Of a stretch of DNA of 13,169 nucleotides, positions 1 to 6,445 are shown piece by piece; positions within the stretch are counted from its first letter, which is position 1, and each line of letters begins with the position of its first letter. Both the position numbers and the translations under genes were made by a program. This stretch comes from Alphaproteobacteria bacterium (GTDB taxonomy: Bacteria; Pseudomonadota; Alphaproteobacteria; Micropepsales; Micropepsaceae). The notes beneath the pieces are model-generated. The model searched no databases, had not been told where the DNA came from, and saw only the letters and a program-made list of their open reading frames with translations. The stretch spans positions 1 through 13,169 of the forward strand of contig JAATGK010000489.1 of NCBI GenBank assembly GCA_015654715.1, given 5' to 3'.

Positions 1-620
1 ACGGTGGCCGCAGCCCCAGCGGGCGAGATGCGGAACAGAGCCACAATGCCGAGCGGTGCGGGCGGCACACCCGACGGCGCCGACTTGCGCGCAATCACGA
101 CCGCCACGCCCGCCGCCACGAACAGCAGCGCCGCCAGCACATAGGGCGAATACGAACCGGCATAGACGACGCCGAACAGCACCTGCGCCAACGTCATGCC
201 GACGAGCTGGGCGAACATGTAGATCGAGAAGATGCGGCCGCGCAGCGCATTCGGCGCCACGTCGTTGATCCAGCTTTCCACAGCGACATAGCAAAGCGAC
301 AGCGCAAAGCCCGACACCACGCGAAAGGCCGACCACGCCGGCGCATTGACCGCGAGCGGCATCACCAGGATCACGGCGGCGGCGAGCACCATCGTCAGAG
401 CGACCGTCGCGGCATGACCGACGCGTCCGATCACGGCACGGCCCAGCAGCGGTGCAAACACGTAGCCGACGTAAAACGACGCCAGCATCAAGCCGATCAC
501 GCCGGACGCAAAAACCGAAGTGGCCTTGATGCCGATCAAATCGGTCTGCAGCCCATTCCCCGCCTGGACGAAGAAGGCCACCAGAATGACCGCCCAAACG
601 GCGGCGACGGCATTACGCAA
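1..620 (-). CDS. MFS transporter, YcaD-like (3' part cut by window edge)
   Basis: Inner-membrane transporter of the major facilitator superfamily; substrate not inferable. About 206 residues are visible, about half of a usual 400-residue MFS protein; the rest lies left of base 1. The translation shows about six hydrophobic segments (roughly residues 4-22, 36-56, 69-88, 93-113, 130-150, 157-176). The stretch between helices 4 and 5 reads FRVVSGFALSLCYVAVESW followed by NALRGRIFS, which resembles the motif pattern of the YcaD branch as I remember it. The reading frame is open back to the TAA of the upstream gene (651-653). The best start is TTG at 620 with an AGGGGCAGG-type Shine-Dalgarno a few bases upstream; no ATG lies in a sensible place. 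It follows the transglycosylase gene by only 30 bp, so the two may be cotranscribed. Family call is firm; substrate unknown. Confidence 0.85.
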   Translation of the reverse strand, partial: MRNAVAAVWAVILVAFFVQAGNGLQTDLIGIKATSVFASGVIGLMLASFYVGYVFAPLLGRAVIGRVGHAATVALTMVLAAAVILVMPLAVNAPAWSAFRVVSGFALSLCYVAVESWINDVAPNALRGRIFSIYMFAQLVGMTLAQVLFGVVYAGSYSPYVLAALLFVAAGVAVVIARKSAPSGVPPAPLGIVALFRISPAGAAAT

Positions 621-650
621 CAGCCCTGCCCCTGATGAAGGAAACAGGCT

Positions 651-1487
651 TTACTTTTTGCCGTGGGTTTTCGCAACCGCCTGCAGAACGTCGAGGATCG
701 CCGGCGTCATGGCGAAGGGCGGCGTATCACCGGTATTCGACTCGTCAGAACCGAAAAAGCCCTTGTGCTGCGGCCGCAATAGCGCCGCCATCATCGCGGT
801 GGTGGTGGAGGTGTCGAACACGCTCGTGGAGAGCGAGGGAAGCTCGGTCTTGGCCGAGGTCGGCACCGTCGGCGTCATCGCCTGGCCGCTGACCGTCCAG
901 TTATAGACTTCGCGCACCGTCTTGGGGCTGCCGTTGGCGTGATAGAAGATGCTTGGATTGGCGTCGGCCGCCTTGGGAAAGAGATCGCACGCCGCACTCG
1001 CGGGCGCACCCTGATTGGAGCGGATCAGCTTGCAGGCCGAGCCGGGGCCGAGCAGATGCGCGGCATAAAGCTCGCCGGAGGAGACCTTGCGGCCGAGTTT
1101 GTCCTCCATCTGGCTCTGCGTCATCTTGGTATATTCGCCCGCCATCGTGGCGCTGATCTGCGGATCGTTGCGGAGGCGCAAAATAGCGGCGCGATCATCG
1201 GCGTTGCCGACATGATAGTGGCCGTCATCGGATTTGGAGATGGCGTTGGCAAAGGAGCCGAGCCCATATTTGGAGCCGTGATCCTTGACCAGACTGAGCC
1301 AAGTCTGCTCGACGAATTGGAACAAGCCCGACGCCGACGAGGCGCCCGACTTGGCGCCCGGCTTGAGGCCCGACTCCCGGATCGCGGTGCCAAGCAGGTA
1401 GTTGAAGTCGACACCCGTGGCCGCACTCGCCTTTTGCAAAGCGGTAACGACGGTAGAGGCGGCGGCTCTGGCGGCTTCTGCCAGCAT
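651..1487 (-). CDS. Transglycosylase SLT-domain protein (peptidoglycan lytic transglycosylase)
   Basis: Predicted to cleave the MurNAc-GlcNAc bond of peptidoglycan non-hydrolytically. The 278-residue product has the lysozyme-like SLT signature near its N-terminus: LLGTAIRESGL with the presumed catalytic Glu at residue 38, then SASGLFQF at about 55-62. A later segment, GELYAAHLLGPG, resembles the distal part of the fold. The C-terminal 80 or so residues are Ser/Thr/Pro-rich and look disordered. The frame is open upstream to 1694, but I chose ATG 1487 because a GGGAG Shine-Dalgarno lies about 8 bases upstream and the extra 69 residues look non-coding. There is no obvious signal peptide at this start, so the route to the periplasm is unclear; secretion through a flagellar or other export machine, or a phage-like origin, are possibilities I cannot test. 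The MFS gene follows after 30 bp. Confidence 0.82.
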   Translation of the reverse strand: MLAEAARAAASTVVTALQKASAATGVDFNYLLGTAIRESGLKPGAKSGASSASGLFQFVEQTWLSLVKDHGSKYGLGSFANAISKSDDGHYHVGNADDRAAILRLRNDPQISATMAGEYTKMTQSQMEDKLGRKVSSGELYAAHLLGPGSACKLIRSNQGAPASAACDLFPKAADANPSIFYHANGSPKTVREVYNWTVSGQAMTPTVPTSAKTELPSLSTSVFDTSTTTAMMAALLRPQHKGFFGSDESNTGDTPPFAMTPAILDVLQAVAKTHGKK

Positions 1488-1536
1488 TCGGGTTCTCCCG
1501 ACAGAGTTCTTGGCCGGACGATACAGGCCGAAGTGG

Positions 1537-1550
1537 TTAAAAAGGGTTAA
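1537..1550 (-). promoter_or_regulatory. TTAA-N6-TTAA element upstream of the transglycosylase gene
   Basis: On the minus strand this reads TTAACCCTTTTTAA followed by CC, that is TTAACC twice with a 10-bp period, about 50-63 bp before the chosen start. It resembles the CtrA recognition pattern of alphaproteobacteria (TTAA-N7-TTAA), but the spacer is one base short. It is a candidate binding site only. A small perfect hairpin (CTCGC/GCGAG, 1556-1570) lies just upstream of it. Confidence 0.25.
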
Positions 1551-1760
1551 AGACACTCGCTTATTGCGAGCATGGTACGAACCTTTCGCCGCCACAGTGC
1601 AATACGGTGCTTCAAATCGCGGATTTCCGCAGTGTGCATGCCGGTTTTGAGCGCCTGGCGACGGCCATGGTCTCCCCCAACCTGTGGCTACCACACTTCC
1701 TCGGGCCGCAAGAATTTGATTTTGGATTTTCGAGTCACGGCGTTTTTTACCCCCCTTCCC

Positions 1761-1806
1761 CTCCCTGGGCTTCGCCTTCGGCGACGCCGGGTCGGCCGGG
1801 GATGAC
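1761..1806. repeat. Probable dispersed palindromic repeat in the 1488-1896 gap
   Basis: The 409-bp gap between the transglycosylase start and the HIT stop holds no gene I can support. Within it, this stretch contains CGCC-TTC-GGCG stem-forming sequence, followed by GCCGGGTCGGCC and GGGGATGACA. It is similar in flavour to the short GC-rich palindromes ending in GATGAC that are scattered between genes in many alphaproteobacteria. It is not identical to the other repeats in this window, so the assignment rests on style rather than on a matched copy. Confidence 0.3.
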
Positions 1807-1896
1807 AGACTTGGGTAACACGCCTCACATTCAACCGCCCGCCGCCTGCCCCCTTCGTCCCGCGCGCGGAGATCGTTTGTCTTGCGTCGTGTTTCG

Positions 1897-2301
1897 TCAG
1901 AACATGTTGATCACGCTCTGCACGAAGTCCTCCAGCGCGTTCGGCTCGTACGGCACGGCTTCGCCCTGGCCCCAGACCGGCCCCGGCCAGGCCGCGTCGC
2001 CGGGATTGCGCGCGATAACATGGATATGAAGTTGCGGCACGTTGTTGCCGAGATTGGCGATGTTGATCTTATGGCACGTGGTCAGCGCCTTGAGCTGCGA
2101 ACCGGCCATCGCCAATTCTTCGATCAGCATGACGCGATCGGTGGGATCGAGGTCGAACGCCTCGACCAGATGCGGGCGGCGCGGCACCAGCACCAGCCAG
2201 GGATAACGCGCATCGTCCATCACCAACACGCGCGACAACGGCAAATCGAGCGCGTGCACCGTCGCCGCGACCAAGCGCTTATCCAGACAAAATTCCGACA
2301 T
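1897..2301 (-). CDS. HIT domain-containing protein (nucleotide hydrolase/transferase family)
   Basis: Small cytoplasmic protein of the histidine-triad superfamily, whose members hydrolyse or transfer nucleotidyl groups on substrates such as AMP-lysine or dinucleoside polyphosphates. Length 134 residues is normal. Visible family features are the early strand region YPWLVLVPRRPH (about 33-44), the helix DRVMLIEELAMAGSQL (about 55-70), NIANLGNNVPQLHIHVIAR (about 80-98) and a C-terminal W-G-aromatic tail. The HIT motif reads Q90-L-H92-I-H94-V-I, so the first of the three usual histidines is Gln; H94 is the expected nucleophile. ATG 2301 has a GGGCGAG purine stretch about 4 bases upstream. It follows the antiporter gene by 82 bp, with a palindromic element between them. 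The physiological substrate is unknown. Confidence 0.88.
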   Translation of the reverse strand: MSEFCLDKRLVAATVHALDLPLSRVLVMDDARYPWLVLVPRRPHLVEAFDLDPTDRVMLIEELAMAGSQLKALTTCHKINIANLGNNVPQLHIHVIARNPGDAAWPGPVWGQGEAVPYEPNALEDFVQSVINMF

Positions 2302-2321
2302 CGATCTCGCCCTGCACTACC

Positions 2322-2382
2322 GCGTTTCTTATCCGAAAACCGCCCGGCGTGCTTTGCACGCCTACTCTAATTCGAGAAACGC
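2322..2382. repeat. Nested inverted repeat between antiporter and HIT genes
   Basis: GCGTTTCT (2322-2329) is matched by AGAAACGC (2375-2382). Between them lies a perfect 7-bp stem, GGCGTGC-TTT-GCACGCC (2346-2362). The outer right arm ends just beside the antiporter stop codon (TAG, 2384-2386). It may act as a terminator or processing hairpin for the upstream cluster, or be a REP-like dispersed element. There is no clear T-tract, so I do not call it an intrinsic terminator. Confidence 0.4.
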
Positions 2383-2383
2383 T

Positions 2384-3361
2384 CTAAAAACTGTGCGGCA
2401 GCGGCAATCCCTGCCGCCACAGCACAAATGCAAGATAGCACCCATAAGCGACGATCAACAAAATTCCGCGGGGTCGCGACAGCCGCCAGCGCATGGCGAG
2501 CAGTGGCATCAGAACCAGCGCGACGCCCGCCAGGATATAGACGTCGCGGGCCGCCAACGCGGCCGGAAATGCCAGCGGCCAGATCAGCGACGTGAGACCG
2601 AGCACCAGAGTCAGACTGAATGCGCCGGCGCCCAGCAACTGACCGACAGCGATGGTCGTATGGCTGCGCACCGCCGCCCATAAGGTCAGGACGAGCTTGG
2701 GCGACGACAATCCGGCGGCGATGACGATCAGGCCAATGGTGGTCTCGCTCCAGCCCAGTTCGGTGGCGAGGTGGATGGCGCCGAGGACGCTGAGGTGGGC
2801 GCCGAGAGCGAGCAAGATGAAACCCAGGATCATCAAAAAGAACGAACCGGTAAGCGACGGGATTTTACCCTCGGAGCGGAACATGGCTCGCGCCAACGGC
2901 ACCGAATGCTCCGGCGCCCGCCGCCATTCGGTGAAGAAAATGAGGGCGACATAAGCGGCGAAGGCGGCGACCATTACGGCACCGGCCACGCGGCTAACCT
3001 CCCCCGTTGCGGCACAGCCGATCAGGCCGAGGCAGGCCAAGAGCAACGCACTACCGTCGCGGAAAACCACCTTGGGCGGCGACGCCATCGGATGGATCAG
3101 GGCACCGAGGCCCATCACCAACAGCAAATTGAGGATATTGGCGCCGATCAGTCCGCCCAGCGCTAATTCGGGACGGCCCATAGTGGCGGCGCGGATGGTG
3201 ACGAACAGCTCCGGCATCACCGTCAGGACGGCTACCACCACGATGCCGACGATCAGCGGCGGCACGTCGAACTGGCGCGCCAAGCCGACCGCGCCCCGTA
3301 TCGTCAGCTCGCTGCCGATAAGAACCAGCAAAAGGCCGGCAATCAGGATCCCATGCACCAT
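2384..3361 (-). CDS. CaCA-family cation/Ca2+ antiporter homologue (YrbG-like), with altered alpha-2 motif
   Basis: Membrane protein of 325 residues, the usual size for bacterial Na+(H+)/Ca2+ exchangers of the CaCA superfamily. Around ten hydrophobic segments are arranged as two inverted halves, each with an alpha-repeat. Alpha-1 reads VLTVMPEL (P50-E51) with GGLIGANILNLLLVMGLGAL downstream; alpha-2 reads AAGLSSPKLV (residues 215-224) followed by GQLLGAGAFSLTLVLGL. The canonical motifs are GTSxPE and GSNxxN in both halves. Here the first Glu is kept (E51), but the second is Lys (K222), the flanking Thr/Ser residues are partly lost, and the Asn positions in alpha-2 are gone. Family membership is clear; calcium transport is doubtful. 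ATG 3361 lies 3 bp after the TGA of the 76-residue gene, which suggests translational coupling, with GAGG about 8 bases upstream. Confidence 0.85.
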   Translation of the reverse strand: MVHGILIAGLLLVLIGSELTIRGAVGLARQFDVPPLIVGIVVVAVLTVMPELFVTIRAATMGRPELALGGLIGANILNLLLVMGLGALIHPMASPPKVVFRDGSALLLACLGLIGCAATGEVSRVAGAVMVAAFAAYVALIFFTEWRRAPEHSVPLARAMFRSEGKIPSLTGSFFLMILGFILLALGAHLSVLGAIHLATELGWSETTIGLIVIAAGLSSPKLVLTLWAAVRSHTTIAVGQLLGAGAFSLTLVLGLTSLIWPLAFPAALAARDVYILAGVALVLMPLLAMRWRLSRPRGILLIVAYGCYLAFVLWRQGLPLPHSF

Positions 3362-3364
3362 GCT

Positions 3365-3595
3365 TCAGCCTCGCCGGAGACGTCGCGGTGCGGAGGCTCC
3401 GCAAGCGGCGCGGCTGGCGGTTGCGATCCGCCGCGGGCCGAACGCCGACGCCACCGCCGTTCGCTCCAAAATGAGACGCGACCGTATTTCTGCGAGATCC
3501 GGTGCAAACAGGGTGCCGTGCCGGAACCGACCGCAGGCCAGGTCGTGCCCGTCCGCCGCGGTGGAAGCGGCACCGGCCAATGCCGAGACTTTCAT
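3365..3595 (-). CDS. Small hypothetical protein (76 residues)
   Basis: I do not recognise this gene. It begins with ATG directly after the TAG stop of the upstream membrane protein (TAGATG) and ends 3 bp before the antiporter start, so it fills the space between two clear genes exactly. A perfect AGGAGG lies 6 bases before the ATG, the best ribosome binding site in the window. The product is Ala/Arg-rich with a basic C-terminus (SAPRRLRRG) and has three cysteines and no convincing membrane segment. Its third codon positions are about 72% G/C by my count, compatible with coding but not decisive. Other open frames over the same bases lack such a start signal. An alternative is a leader or coupling peptide that mainly serves antiporter translation. 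Confidence 0.5.
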   Translation of the reverse strand: MKVSALAGAASTAADGHDLACGRFRHGTLFAPDLAEIRSRLILERTAVASAFGPRRIATASRAACGASAPRRLRRG

Positions 3596-3607
3596 CTACA
3601 CCCTCCT
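3596..3607 (-). promoter_or_regulatory. Consensus Shine-Dalgarno for the 76-residue gene
   Basis: CCTCCT at 3602-3607 reads AGGAGG on the minus strand, with a 6-base spacer to the ATG at 3595. It lies inside the last codons of the upstream gene. It is the main reason to accept the small gene. Confidence 0.7.
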
Positions 3608-4093
3608 GGACGCCGACACGCCAGCCGCGACAAAACACAACACGCCACCGCCATAGGCGATCAAACCGAACCAGGCCGGAAAAAAGCCGGCGAGAAGGAA
3701 TAGGATCAAAAGCTCCGCCGAACCGATCAGCCCGCCACCGAATTTCAGCGAGGCTGCAGCATTCGCTGCAAGCCCGAACATCAAAAACACCGCCGGTAAT
3801 GCCCTGACCGGCGCCTCCAGCACGAACGCGAACGGCAAGGCAGCGAACGCTACCGCTTGGTAGAATTCCGTCAAGTCACTGACGCCCGCGCGCCCGGCGA
3901 CCGCCGCGAGACAGCGCGCGAGCGCGAACAGCACCAAGCCGATCCAGACGAAATGCACGGCGATCAGCGCCGCCGCGGCGAGACTGATGCAGAATGAGAC
4001 CAGTTCCAGGATCTTCGCGCGGCCGCCGACCGGACCGGCAAAGCGATCCAGCACAGGCGCAAACAGTTTTTCCAAGACCGCATCCAGCATCAC
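3596..4093 (-). CDS. CDP-alcohol phosphatidyltransferase-like membrane protein lacking the catalytic motif
   Basis: A 165-residue protein with about five hydrophobic segments. The layout recalls CDP-alcohol phosphatidyltransferases (phospholipid head-group enzymes of the inner membrane): an N-terminal MLDAVLEKLFAPVLDRFA amphipathic stretch, a helix ending in LFALAR, then a segment aligning with the active-site loop, and a C-terminal GSAELLILFLLAGFFPAWF block resembling the family's end. Active enzymes have D-x2-DG-x2-AR-x8-G-x3-D-x3-D. My by-eye alignment places A63, A66, Q79 and F83 at the four acidic positions, so the protein cannot be an ordinary active member. The start is GTG 4093 or the next codon, ATG 4090; neither has a strong Shine-Dalgarno. 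It heads a tight cluster with the 76-residue gene and the antiporter. The alternative is an unrelated small membrane protein. Confidence 0.6.
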   Translation of the reverse strand: MMLDAVLEKLFAPVLDRFAGPVGGRAKILELVSFCISLAAAALIAVHFVWIGLVLFALARCLAAVAGRAGVSDLTEFYQAVAFAALPFAFVLEAPVRALPAVFLMFGLAANAAASLKFGGGLIGSAELLILFLLAGFFPAWFGLIAYGGGVLCFVAAGVSASRRV

Positions 4094-4162
4094 CAGTTAC
4101 GGTCGTGGATTTGGCGGCACCCGTCAATTGACGGCGATTGTAACGGCTGCGTCGCATCGGCC

Positions 4163-4202
4163 CAGCGCCAACTGGATGGCCGGGTCAAGCCCGGCCATGA
4201 CG
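4163..4202. repeat. Dispersed palindromic repeat, copy 1
   Basis: It contains a perfect 9-bp stem, ATGGCCGGG-TCAAG-CCCGGCCAT (4176-4198). It shares two blocks with 9706-9764: CAGCGCCAAC (4163-4172), and a 30-bp block (4173-4202) identical at 27 positions. It lies in the gap between purC and the phosphatidyltransferase-like gene. It is either a transcript-end hairpin or a REP-type mobile repeat; the matched copy elsewhere favours the latter. Confidence 0.65.
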
Positions 4203-4247
4203 GGTGGCGGTGGAAGATTCAACGAATTTCCGGCTCAGTACACGAAA

Positions 4248-5198
4248 TCACGCGCCGAGCGCATAGGCCTTCAGATTTTTAGCGATACGCTCCGCGATCG
4301 GCAGCGAATTGTCGACGGCGAAGGTCTCGCCGGTGAGCTGCTGATAGATTTCGATGTAGCGGCGCGACAGTTCCGTCACCATGTCGGCGGGCGCTTCGGG
4401 CAGCACCGCGTCTTTGTAGGGATCGCAGTGATCGCGGAACCAGATGCGCAGGAATTCCTTGTCGAAATATTCCGGTTCTTCACCTTTGGCGATGCGTTCT
4501 TCGTAGGAGTTGAGCTTCCAATAGCGCGACGAATCCGGCGTGTGGATGTCATCGATCAAGAGCAGCGTGCCGTCGTCGTCGAGGCCGAACTCATATTTGG
4601 TATCGACCAGAATGAGACCGTGCGCCGCCGCCACGTTCTGGCCGCGGGCGAACAGCTTGAGGGCCGTGTCGCGCACCTTGTCCAATAATTCCCGACTGAC
4701 GAAGCCTTCCTTCACCAGATCTTCCTGGCTCAGGGTGCGGTCGTGGGTGTCTTCCTTGGTGGTGGGATCGAAAATCGGATACGGCAGGCGCGCGTTCTTC
4801 GCCAGATGGCCCGGCAGCAGCAAGCCGCCGAACTGACGCTCGCCGGCGCTGTAGCGGGTCCAGATCGAGGTCGACGTCGTGCCGGTGAGATAGCCGCGCA
4901 CCACCGCCTCCACCGCCAAAGGTTTGACGCGCTTGACCACGGTTACGTTGGGATCCGGCACCGCAATGACGTGATTGGGAACAATGTCGGCGGTCTGGCG
5001 GAACCAATAGGCGCTCGACAAGTTGAGAACGGCGCCCTTGTTGGGAATATGGGCGATGATGCGGTCGAACGAGGAATGCCGGTCGGTTGCCACCAGGATC
5101 AGCTTGTCGGGCTGGAAATAGATGTCGCGCACCTTTCCCGTTTTGAGCGTGCCGAGATTGCCGAAATGGGTTTCGCGCAAGATGTTAGGGGTAGACAT
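4248..5198 (-). CDS. purC: Phosphoribosylaminoimidazole-succinocarboxamide (SAICAR) synthase
   Basis: Cytoplasmic purine biosynthesis enzyme joining aspartate to CAIR with ATP. The 316-residue product is the longer type (bacterial short PurC is about 240 residues; yeast Ade1 about 306). Motifs seen: GTLKTGKVRDIY (about 16-27), the ATP-binding start; DRHSSFDRIIAHIPNKG (about 39-55); EAVVRGYLTGTTSTS, the SAICAR synthase signature region; and LILVDTKYEFG followed by LLLIDDIHTPDSSRYW, carrying acidic metal/substrate ligands. The frame is open 20 codons further upstream, but ATG 5198 has AGGA about 10 bases before it and begins the conserved domain, so I chose it. No other purine gene is nearby; it appears to be a single-gene unit with a possible sigma-70-like promoter upstream. 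Confidence 0.96.
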   Translation of the reverse strand: MSTPNILRETHFGNLGTLKTGKVRDIYFQPDKLILVATDRHSSFDRIIAHIPNKGAVLNLSSAYWFRQTADIVPNHVIAVPDPNVTVVKRVKPLAVEAVVRGYLTGTTSTSIWTRYSAGERQFGGLLLPGHLAKNARLPYPIFDPTTKEDTHDRTLSQEDLVKEGFVSRELLDKVRDTALKLFARGQNVAAAHGLILVDTKYEFGLDDDGTLLLIDDIHTPDSSRYWKLNSYEERIAKGEEPEYFDKEFLRIWFRDHCDPYKDAVLPEAPADMVTELSRRYIEIYQQLTGETFAVDNSLPIAERIAKNLKAYALGA

Positions 5199-5229
5199 GG
5201 GGGGAACCGTCCTGGAATCGTTGGCGGTA

Positions 5230-5258
5230 AGCCTAGTTTCCCTATGGCGCGGGGTCAA
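5230..5258 (-). promoter_or_regulatory. Candidate sigma-70-type promoter of purC
   Basis: On the minus strand, TTGACC (5253-5258) is followed after exactly 17 bases by TAGGCT (5230-5235), about 31 bases before the purC ATG. The -35 box fits well and the -10 box only partly. The same 122-bp gap must also hold the divergent msrA promoter, which I could not place. Confidence 0.4.
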
Positions 5259-5320
5259 AATAATGCCTCGCCGGGGCGGCTTTCCTTGAGTTAATCTCCC
5301 GGGGAAATTGGAGGCGTTCC

Positions 5321-5803
5321 ATGGAAAAGGCCACTTTCGGTGCCGGGTGTTTTTGGGGCGTTGAAACGTTCTTTCGCCAAGTACCGGGCGTTATCGACGC
5401 GGTTTGCGGCTATGCCGGCGGCTGCATGAACAATCCCACCTATCAGGACGTCTGCAGCGACCAGACCGGTCACGCCGAAGTGGTGGAAGTGACCTTCGAT
5501 CCGGCCAAAGTTTCCTATGAGAAACTTGTGGATGTCTTTTTCCAAAACCACAATCCGACGACGTTGAACCGCCAAGGCCCCGACGAAGGCACCCAATACC
5601 GCTCGGTCATCTTCACCCATTCCGAGGCTCAGGAAACCATCGCACGCGCCAAAAAGGCGGCCTATGACGCCTCGGGGAAATTCAAAAAGCCGATCGTCAC
5701 CACGATCGAACCGGCGCCGATTTTCTGGCGCGCCGAGGACTATCATCAGCGCTATTTCGAGAAGAACGGCCTGCCGAGCTGTCACGTGCCGAATTGGGAG
5801 TAG
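5321..5803 (+). CDS. msrA: Peptide-methionine (S)-S-oxide reductase MsrA
   Basis: Cytoplasmic repair enzyme that reduces methionine-S-sulfoxide in proteins. Its 160 residues match the compact family length. The catalytic motif GAGCFWG places the nucleophile at Cys10. VCGYAGG and TGHAEVVEV follow as typical blocks, as do the substrate-pocket residues in NPTTLNRQGPDEGTQYRS, and KNGLPSCH near the end supplies a possible resolving Cys. GGAGG lies 6 bases before ATG 5321, giving an unambiguous start. A Sco lipoprotein gene follows by a few bases, so the two are probably cotranscribed; both relate to redox homeostasis but have no direct shared pathway that I can point to. Confidence 0.97.
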   Translation: MEKATFGAGCFWGVETFFRQVPGVIDAVCGYAGGCMNNPTYQDVCSDQTGHAEVVEVTFDPAKVSYEKLVDVFFQNHNPTTLNRQGPDEGTQYRSVIFTHSEAQETIARAKKAAYDASGKFKKPIVTTIEPAPIFWRAEDYHQRYFEKNGLPSCHVPNWE

Positions 5804-5807
5804 CGTG

Positions 5808-6407
5808 GTGCGGATGAAAGGGTTGGCCGCTTCGCTGGGCGTTGCGGCGATGTTGGGGGCCGCCCTGTTTTTCCTCGCGGCTTGCGGCCCGACGAAGCCT
5901 TGGCACGCGACGGATATCACGGGCGCGATGCCGGACCTGACGTTTCACATGGTGCGGGCCAGTGACGGGCTGGCCGTGAGCCAGGAGGATTATCGCGGGC
6001 GCGTCGTGCTGGTCTATTTCGGCTATACGCACTGCCCCGATGTCTGCCCGGCGACGCTCGCCAATCTCTCGGATGTGCTGAAACGGCTCGGCCGCGATGC
6101 CGAAAAGGTGCGCGTCTTGTTCGTCACCGTCGATCCCGACCGTGACACGCTGGACGTGCTGAAGCCGTATGCGCAAGCCTTCGGGCCTGAGGTTGACGGG
6201 CTGCGCGGCTCCGCCGCCCAAATCGCCGACGTGGCGCGGCGTTATCGCATCGCCTATACCGTCAAGAAGTCGCCGAATTACGAAGTGACGCATACCAGCG
6301 CGGTGTTCGTGTTCGACGACCGCGGCCGGGTGCGGCTGATTGCGACCGACACCAACGATACGCCGGGGTTGACGGAAGATGTACGACGCGTGACGGCGGG
6401 AGAATAG
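5808..6407 (+). CDS. sco1: SCO1/SenC/PrrC-type copper chaperone lipoprotein
   Basis: Membrane-anchored thioredoxin-fold protein that delivers copper to the CuA centre of cytochrome c oxidase or keeps its cysteines reduced. The N-terminus has a positive start, a hydrophobic stretch and a lipobox FFLAAC (Cys26 counting from GTG), so it should be a periplasm-facing lipoprotein. The copper motif is HCPDVCP (Cys76 and Cys80), with the third ligand in VTHTSAVFVFD (His162). The block VLFVTVDPDRDT is typical of the family. I prefer GTG 5808, which has GGGAG 7 bases upstream; ATG 5814 is possible but sits 13 bases from it. It follows the msrA stop by 4 bp. Length (199 residues) is normal. Confidence 0.95.
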   Translation: MRMKGLAASLGVAAMLGAALFFLAACGPTKPWHATDITGAMPDLTFHMVRASDGLAVSQEDYRGRVVLVYFGYTHCPDVCPATLANLSDVLKRLGRDAEKVRVLFVTVDPDRDTLDVLKPYAQAFGPEVDGLRGSAAQIADVARRYRIAYTVKKSPNYEVTHTSAVFVFDDRGRVRLIATDTNDTPGLTEDVRRVTAGE

Positions 6408-6412
6408 CGCCT

Positions 6413-6439
6413 ATAACCTCCCCACAAGGGGGAGGTTAT
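6413..6439. terminator. Hairpin between convergent sco1 and lpdA
   Basis: A perfect 11-bp stem, ATAACCTCCCC (6413-6423) with loop ACAAG and GGGGAGGTTAT (6429-6439). It lies 5 bp after the sco1 stop and 6 bp before the end of lpdA, ideal for a bidirectional terminator. It lacks a real T-tract on either strand, so Rho-independent function is likely but not certain; it could also be a dispersed palindrome in use as a terminator. Confidence 0.65.
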
Positions 6440-6445
6440 TCCATT

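Noticed and set aside
1488..1694. N-terminal extension of the transglycosylase frame to 1694
   Set aside because: The extra 69 residues show no domain or signal peptide, while ATG 1487 has a good Shine-Dalgarno and begins just before the SLT domain.
3072..3656. Plus-strand 194-codon frame across the antiporter start and the small gene
   Set aside because: Low-complexity Arg/Ala/Pro composition and no ribosome binding site; it overlaps better supported minus-strand genes.
5258..5320. msrA promoter in the divergent gap
   Set aside because: No -35/-10 pair with acceptable spacing and match could be fixed by eye.
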